From contig PMBQ01000166.1 of assembly GCA_003152955.1 (NCBI GenBank), positions 1 through 9,045 on the forward strand: a DNA stretch of 9,045 bases, given 5' to 3'. This document shows, in pieces, positions 6,525 to 9,045 of the stretch. The stretch's first letter is position 1; every line of letters starts with the position of its first letter. Under the pieces are notes generated by a model. The model did no database searches and had not been told where the DNA came from. It saw only the letters and a program-made list of their open reading frames with translations. The stretch comes from Candidatus Bathyarchaeota archaeon (GTDB lineage Archaea; Thermoproteota; Bathyarchaeia; 40CM-2-53-6; FEN-987). The position numbers and the translations under genes were made by a program.

Positions 6525-6827
6525 TTAAGCGGTTGCATCAAGTGGCGAGTACTCGTTCGCCTTCTGGTTAAGCCAGTCACACAGATATCTGAACGTATCA
6601 GAGGATTTTGTCAGTAGGTAAGTGGTAATCACCGCTCTAGTTGCCACTCTCTCTGATTCGGGTATACTGTCCCAAACTTGGACGAGCATCGAAGCAGCTT
6701 CGTAAGCTACGTCGAGGGCGCCGCCGTAGTGAACATCCGTCGGCTGTCTAGGTTGCAGAGAACCGCATATGTCACAGTAATTCGAATCGTCAATTAATTC
6801 TCGTCCGCATGTCACACATTTGAACAT
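6525..6827 (-). CDS. Small zinc-ribbon protein with helical C-terminal domain
   Basis: 100 residues. The N-terminus MFKCVTCGRELIDDSNYCDICG is a canonical short zinc ribbon (C4, C7, C18, C21), of the kind found at the head of many archaeal proteins. Residues about 35-92 are predicted helical, with hydrophobic repeats (ALDVAYEAASMLVQVW; TRAVITTYLLTKSSDTFRYL) but no membrane helix. The function is not recognisable; such ribbons usually mediate protein or nucleic-acid contacts. The ATG at 6827 lies 21 nt after the stop of the next upstream zinc-ribbon gene, so the two probably form an operon. A weak GGTTAG-like site precedes the start. Confidence 0.65.
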   Translation of the reverse strand: MFKCVTCGRELIDDSNYCDICGSLQPRQPTDVHYGGALDVAYEAASMLVQVWDSIPESERVATRAVITTYLLTKSSDTFRYLCDWLNQKANEYSPLDATA

Positions 6828-6848
6828 GAGACACTAACCTACTGCTGA

Positions 6849-7103
6849 CTATTTTACAGGTAATGAGAAGGGTCTGCCACACTTCTTGCAGTCGTAAACC
6901 GTCACTAGGTTATCAGATTGAATCGTGCCCTTTATGGGAAGCGTTCCGATAGTGATTTCTTTGCTCCCCTTCTTCGTGAATCCACGATAGGTAACACTTG
7001 TACTGCCACAGTGTAGACAGGTTGCCTTTCTCACTGCACGCTTCTTGGGCACCTTGATGCCACCGCCTACCCTGAACGTCTTGCTAGGCGTCATTATTCT
7101 CAC
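6849..7103 (-). CDS. Small two-knuckle zinc-ribbon protein
   Basis: 84 residues from GTG at 7103, or 81 from ATG at 7094 (MTPSKTF); GTGAG just before the ATG could serve as its ribosome site, so the shorter form is preferred. The N-terminus is basic (KVPKKRAVRK). C29-x-x-C32 and C72-x-x-C75 frame a beta-rich centre (ITIGTLPIKG), which makes a full zinc ribbon of the transcription-factor or ribosomal-protein type. With its basic arm it might bind nucleic acid. No named family is recognised. It is directly upstream of the 100-residue zinc-ribbon gene. Confidence 0.6.
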   Translation of the reverse strand: MRIMTPSKTFRVGGGIKVPKKRAVRKATCLHCGSTSVTYRGFTKKGSKEITIGTLPIKGTIQSDNLVTVYDCKKCGRPFSLPVK

Positions 7104-7212
7104 AATAACTACGAGGCTGCTTAGGCAGTTTAAGCCTTGAGACTAAGATGGATAAACAGAGAGAGCAGGGAACAGGGGCTTAGTGCTTCGTGTCACTCGG
7201 ACGGCGATTTAT

Positions 7213-7416
7213 CTAATGGCTTATCATGACGTAGCCGAAGACGTTCCGGATGTGATTTAGGAGTGACAGGTAATCTCCTGTAATGAGATAGATTATGACG
7301 GCGATTAGGGGCACGTATCTCTCAATACTTAAGAGTTCTATGAATGGCACAGTGATGTACCTCTGAATCTGTGTGGTACACTCCGACACATATAAACCTC
7401 CGCTCAAAACCGACAT
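7213..7416 (-). CDS. Small hypothetical protein with one membrane helix
   Basis: 67 residues from the ATG at 7416. Residues 34-50 (YVPLIAVIIYLITGDYL) would make a membrane helix, and 20-30 are amphipathic. There is no recognised motif and no Shine-Dalgarno site. The gene is in line with the small minus-strand genes around it. The hydrophobic helix and the position favour a real gene, but length and lack of a start signal leave doubt. Confidence 0.38.
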   Translation of the reverse strand: MSVLSGGLYVSECTTQIQRYITVPFIELLSIERYVPLIAVIIYLITGDYLSLLNHIRNVFGYVMISH

Positions 7417-7544
7417 AGAACCAATAACGAATGGCAGGAGCCAAGCGAGCCGTTAGACCCGATTAAGTAACTGGTAAGTGCTCGTTTACTTGGTTGTGGT
7501 TACAGTGAATTGGAATGGAAATTCTGGTTCATTGCACCGTGTCT

Positions 7545-7757
7545 TCAGGGAAGCTCTTCATCGTCTGATGCCAGTTTAGTACGCCAGATTAGTACGAGAG
7601 TTATTGCAACGAGAATCGGGAAGCCAAGGGCGAAGCCCCATAACGCCCATGTTGCCGTGTGTCCCATGCTGATGAGAAAGCGTAGAAAGAAGAACGCAAC
7701 AAAAAGCACCCCTAGTAATGCAATCAAACCCTTACTGTACATTTGACCAGCAGACAT
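7545..7757 (-). CDS. Small two-helix membrane protein
   Basis: 70 residues with two predicted membrane helices (about 9-30 and 36-58) joined by a short turn with His and Thr (MGHTATW), and an acidic C-terminus (ASDDEELP). It is preceded by an almost perfect ribosome site, AGGAGGGTGA, about 8 nt before the ATG. This is the strongest translation signal in the right half of the window and good evidence that the gene is expressed. No family is recognised. The two-helix hairpin size is compatible with a membrane subunit or a small toxin-like or regulatory protein, but nothing decides among these. Confidence 0.68.
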   Translation of the reverse strand: MSAGQMYSKGLIALLGVLFVAFFFLRFLISMGHTATWALWGFALGFPILVAITLVLIWRTKLASDDEELP

Positions 7758-7763
7758 TACAGA

Positions 7764-7774
7764 TTCACCCTCCT
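7764..7774 (-). promoter_or_regulatory. Strong Shine-Dalgarno site of the two-helix membrane protein
   Basis: AGGAGGGTGAA on the minus strand complements the archaeal 16S 3' end over nearly its whole anti-SD. It sits about 6 nt before the ATG at 7757. It contrasts with neighbouring genes, most of which have none. Confidence 0.7.
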
Positions 7775-7813
7775 ATTCAGGCGAATGCTATGTGCCCATC
7801 TTGAATTCCCGAG

Positions 7814-7823
7814 CGATTAATCG
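7814..7823. promoter_or_regulatory. 10-bp palindrome upstream of the two-helix membrane gene
   Basis: CGATTAATCG is a perfect palindrome 57-66 nt before the start at 7757, in the AT-rich area where its TATA box should lie. It may be the promoter or an operator. Confidence 0.25.
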
Positions 7824-7861
7824 GGTTAATTGTCTTGACGACCGTAGTTTGACACTTTGGA

Positions 7862-8299
7862 TTAGTTCTTCGATTTAGTCTTGGGTCGTCTTTTTTTCTT
7901 CTGTTGGGTGTGGTAGGGGTCATCAATCGGAGCGTCCTTCACCAACCAGCCCCCAAATCCAAAGGATGTGTGTCGCCGCTCCGCTACAAACACTCTCAGA
8001 GAGAGGTAGAGGAAGTAGACGAACAATATGTCGATTAGAGGGAAGATAGTGCTAAGAAAAAGGTCCAGTAAATGGTTCGGCATCACTCTTAGAACAAGGA
8101 CTAGCCCAACGATACATAGAAGACCGCCGAAAACGATTTTCCACTGTTTCCTCAGAGCCTGTCTCGATTCACGTTCCTTCTTGCTCTCACCAACTCGTGA
8201 ATTTACTCCTCCATAATCGGTCGTAGCATAACGGTAGGGGCAGTAATTGGACTGGTGGCTAATCCGGGCACCACATCTCTGACACATTATAGACGACAT
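7862..8299 (-). CDS. Zinc-ribbon-headed membrane protein with two helices
   Basis: 145 residues. The head is a short zinc ribbon, C6-x-x-C9 then C20, but the fourth ligand is replaced: the usual C-P-x-C reads CPYR (20-23), an Arg codon CGT one transition from TGT. A charged linker (34-52) follows. Next are membrane helices at about 54-71 (IVFGGLLCIVGLVLVLRV) and 78-104, and a strongly basic tail (KKKRRPKTKSKN). With both ends basic, both probably lie in the cytoplasm. The architecture is common among uncharacterised archaeal proteins, and the function is unknown. The start may be the ATG at 8299 or that at 8287 (MCQRCG). The ribosome site is weak, while a TATA-like box and a palindrome lie just upstream. 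Confidence 0.65.
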   Translation of the reverse strand: MSSIMCQRCGARISHQSNYCPYRYATTDYGGVNSRVGESKKERESRQALRKQWKIVFGGLLCIVGLVLVLRVMPNHLLDLFLSTIFPLIDILFVYFLYLSLRVFVAERRHTSFGFGGWLVKDAPIDDPYHTQQKKKRRPKTKSKN

Positions 8300-8326
8300 T
8301 TATTCTGCCGCCGACCATAACGAAAG

Positions 8327-8340
8327 GTTCATTCATGAAC
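8327..8340. promoter_or_regulatory. Inverted repeat over the likely start of transcription of the 7862-8299 gene
   Basis: GTTCAT-TC-ATGAAC is a perfect 6+6 inverted repeat 28-41 nt before the ATG at 8299. A TATA-like GATAAAAATC (8353-8362, minus strand) lies about 15-30 nt further upstream, so the repeat would cover the initiation site, a classic place for a repressor. Confidence 0.33.
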
Positions 8341-8350
8341 TGTTGAATTG

Positions 8351-8363
8351 GGATTTTTATCAT
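8351..8363 (-). promoter_or_regulatory. TATA-like box upstream of the zinc-ribbon membrane gene
   Basis: TGATAAAAATCC on the minus strand is the most AT-rich TATA-like stretch before the start at 8299. Transcription would start near 8330, leaving a leader of about 30 nt. Confidence 0.3.
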
Positions 8364-8471
8364 TAACTGCCCAAGTGCTCTAACTATGATACGGTACGCT
8401 TCCTGTAGTGAGACACGAGGAGTAAGCTGCTGGGCGTTCTTGAACTTCTCTCCGCATATCCTAACTAAATA

Positions 8472-8747
8472 TTGTCTGCCTTGATATTTACAATTGGAAT
8501 CCCAGTGGTTTATCGACTATTCAGAAAGAGATGGATGACTGTACCTCAAGACCGTGCTCGACGCATGCATGTCGTTATGTTCGTGACCGCTACGATTCCG
8601 ATTATTGTAGTTCTTAGCACCCTACTATCGGCGTCGTGGTATCTAGTAACCTATGGCTCTTTCATCTCCGATATTTGTGTAGGAGGAATAATGATTAGTT
8701 GGGGTTCCTTTGAAGTTCTGAAGCATAGGCTAGAACATCACCAGTAG
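8472..8747 (+). CDS. Small hypothetical membrane protein
   Basis: 91 residues from TTG at 8472, the only plus-strand gene of the right region apart from a doubtful small one. There are hydrophobic segments at about 2-17, 33-59 and 62-83, separated by a basic loop (RLFRKRWMTVPQDRARR). This predicts two or three membrane helices with the loop inside. No family is recognised and no ribosome site precedes the TTG; a TAA lies just upstream in frame, so the N-terminus may be incomplete or start at another TTG (8481). It ends 8 nt before the convergent stop of the integrase fragment, which places it right at a likely rearrangement joint. Confidence 0.48.
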   Translation: MSALIFTIGIPVVYRLFRKRWMTVPQDRARRMHVVMFVTATIPIIVVLSTLLSASWYLVTYGSFISDICVGGIMISWGSFEVLKHRLEHHQ

Positions 8748-8755
8748 AATACCCG

Positions 8756-9045
8756 CTATAACGACAAGCCCTTCTCGAAGTCTAGGTCTGTCCATTTTAG
8801 CATCCATGCTTCGCCGGGTCGGATTCCTGTCTCCTTTAGCAACTGGAGGAACGTCGCTGTCTTGCTGCCGCAGGCTGAGATGAGTTGGTCAACTTCGGCT
8901 TCGAGTGGGACGAAGGGCAGAGTATCTACTCTGTAGTATCTTGGTGCCTCAAACGGGATTTGTTTTAGTTTGTATAGTCTCGCTAGGTCTTGGCAGACTT
9001 TCTCTTTCCTGCCTAAGCTGACATTTGCAGAAGCCAGGTAGATTT
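8756..9045 (-). CDS. Tyrosine recombinase (integrase), truncated after the catalytic Arg; runs off the right edge
   Basis: The minus-strand frame from the right edge gives 95 residues, then TAG at 8756-8758. It contains the linker into the catalytic domain (YYRVDTLPFVPLEAEVDQLI) and the first catalytic box FLQLLKETGIRPGEAWMLKW, followed by TDLDFEKG. The Arg in TGIR is the first catalytic residue of tyrosine recombinases, and E-A-W-x-L-x-W-x-D-x-D is the usual continuation in archaeal integrases. The remaining catalytic part (Lys, H-x-x-R, and the nucleophile Tyr) is absent: the frame stops about five residues later, and neither other frame continues it. It therefore cannot recombine DNA alone and is probably a pseudogene or an N-terminal fragment split off by integration or rearrangement. 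The true N-terminus lies beyond the window. Confidence 0.78.
   Translation of the reverse strand, partial: IYLASANVSLGRKEKVCQDLARLYKLKQIPFEAPRYYRVDTLPFVPLEAEVDQLISACGSKTATFLQLLKETGIRPGEAWMLKWTDLDFEKGLSL

Larger units (their letters stand above)
8259..8516 (-). other. Startless open frame of 85 codons, possible gene remnant
   Basis: On the minus strand an uninterrupted frame runs from after a TAG (8517-8519) to a TAG at 8259-8261 and reads like protein (for example EAYRIIVRALGQLMIKIPIQ). No ATG, GTG or TTG opens it before the ATG in LMIKIP. It overlaps the first 41 nt of the zinc-ribbon membrane gene and the first 45 nt of the plus-strand membrane gene. It could be a decayed gene or a chance open frame. 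Confidence 0.2.

Noticed and set aside
6251..6580. 109-residue minus-strand open frame
   Set aside because: It overlaps the 3' end of the 100-residue zinc-ribbon gene in another frame and has no motif. The Cys-rich frame inside it, with its TATA box, explains the DNA better.
7510..7746. 78-residue plus-strand open frame
   Set aside because: Antisense to the two-helix membrane gene, which has a near-perfect ribosome site.
7458..7825. 9-mer CCCGATTAA shared upstream of two small membrane genes (7458-7466 and inverted at 7817-7825)
   Set aside because: Too short, opposite orientation and different distances from the starts; chance is likely.
8810..8830. Resemblance of CGCCGGG..GGATTC in the integrase to the tRNA-like 3' end, as a possible att repeat
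   Set aside because: The match is short and gapped, and lies in the conserved TGIRPGEA coding box, so codon sequence explains it.
1..9045. CRISPR arrays, insertion-sequence inverted repeats, long direct repeats
   Set aside because: Scanned by eye on both strands; no regularly spaced repeats, transposase frames or long repeats were seen. The only repetitive coding is the Ser/Thr-rich linker near 2190-2310.

Overview
The window looks archaeal, most likely from the TACK side (a Nitrososphaeria- or Bathyarchaeia-like lineage). This placement is inferred from several features: a tight his operon with GTG, TTG and ATG starts and 4-nt overlaps; TATA-like boxes about 27-30 nt upstream of start codons (leaderless promoters); very many small zinc-ribbon and membrane proteins; a Ser/Thr-rich linker plus C-terminal anchor on a surface enzyme; and an integrase fragment of the type seen in such genomes. 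No rRNA or other phylogenetic marker is present, so the placement is tentative.

Left region (1-1885, + strand): the tail of hisH, then hisA, hisF and hisI. These are consecutive late steps of histidine biosynthesis. The stop of hisH overlaps the GTG of hisA, hisF starts 2 nt after hisA with TTG, and the ATG of hisI overlaps the stop of hisF. hisI is convergent with the next gene.

Middle region (1997-5737, - strand): a run of same-strand genes. From the upstream (right) end these are a pyridoxamine-phosphate-oxidase-like flavoprotein (5276-5737), a small four-cysteine protein (4921-5262), an orphan possibly related to PsbP/DcrB-like folds (4204-4704), a DltE-like short-chain dehydrogenase (3347-4102), and an unusual 400-residue protein (1997-3199). 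The last joins a NodB-like polysaccharide deacetylase domain to a Ser/Thr-rich stalk, one membrane helix and a C-terminal zinc ribbon. Gaps of 100-216 nt separate most of these, so they need not form one operon.

Right region (about 5738-9045): accessory in character. It holds a tRNA-like element with a perfect T arm and acceptor strand but no recognisable anticodon arm (6026-6118, - strand). Next come a 44-residue protein with nine cysteines (6315-6449), two small zinc-ribbon proteins (6525-6827, 6849-7103), three small membrane proteins (7213-7416, 7545-7757, 8472-8747) and a zinc-ribbon protein with two membrane helices (7862-8299). At the right edge is a tyrosine recombinase (8756-9045) that keeps the catalytic Arg motif but stops directly after it. 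A tRNA-like end on one side and a broken integrase on the other suggest the remnant of an integrated element, but no flanking direct repeat was found.

Stretches where nothing more could be supported: 1886-1996, 3211-3346, 4705-4920, 5905-6025, 6119-6314, 7104-7212 and 7417-7544.
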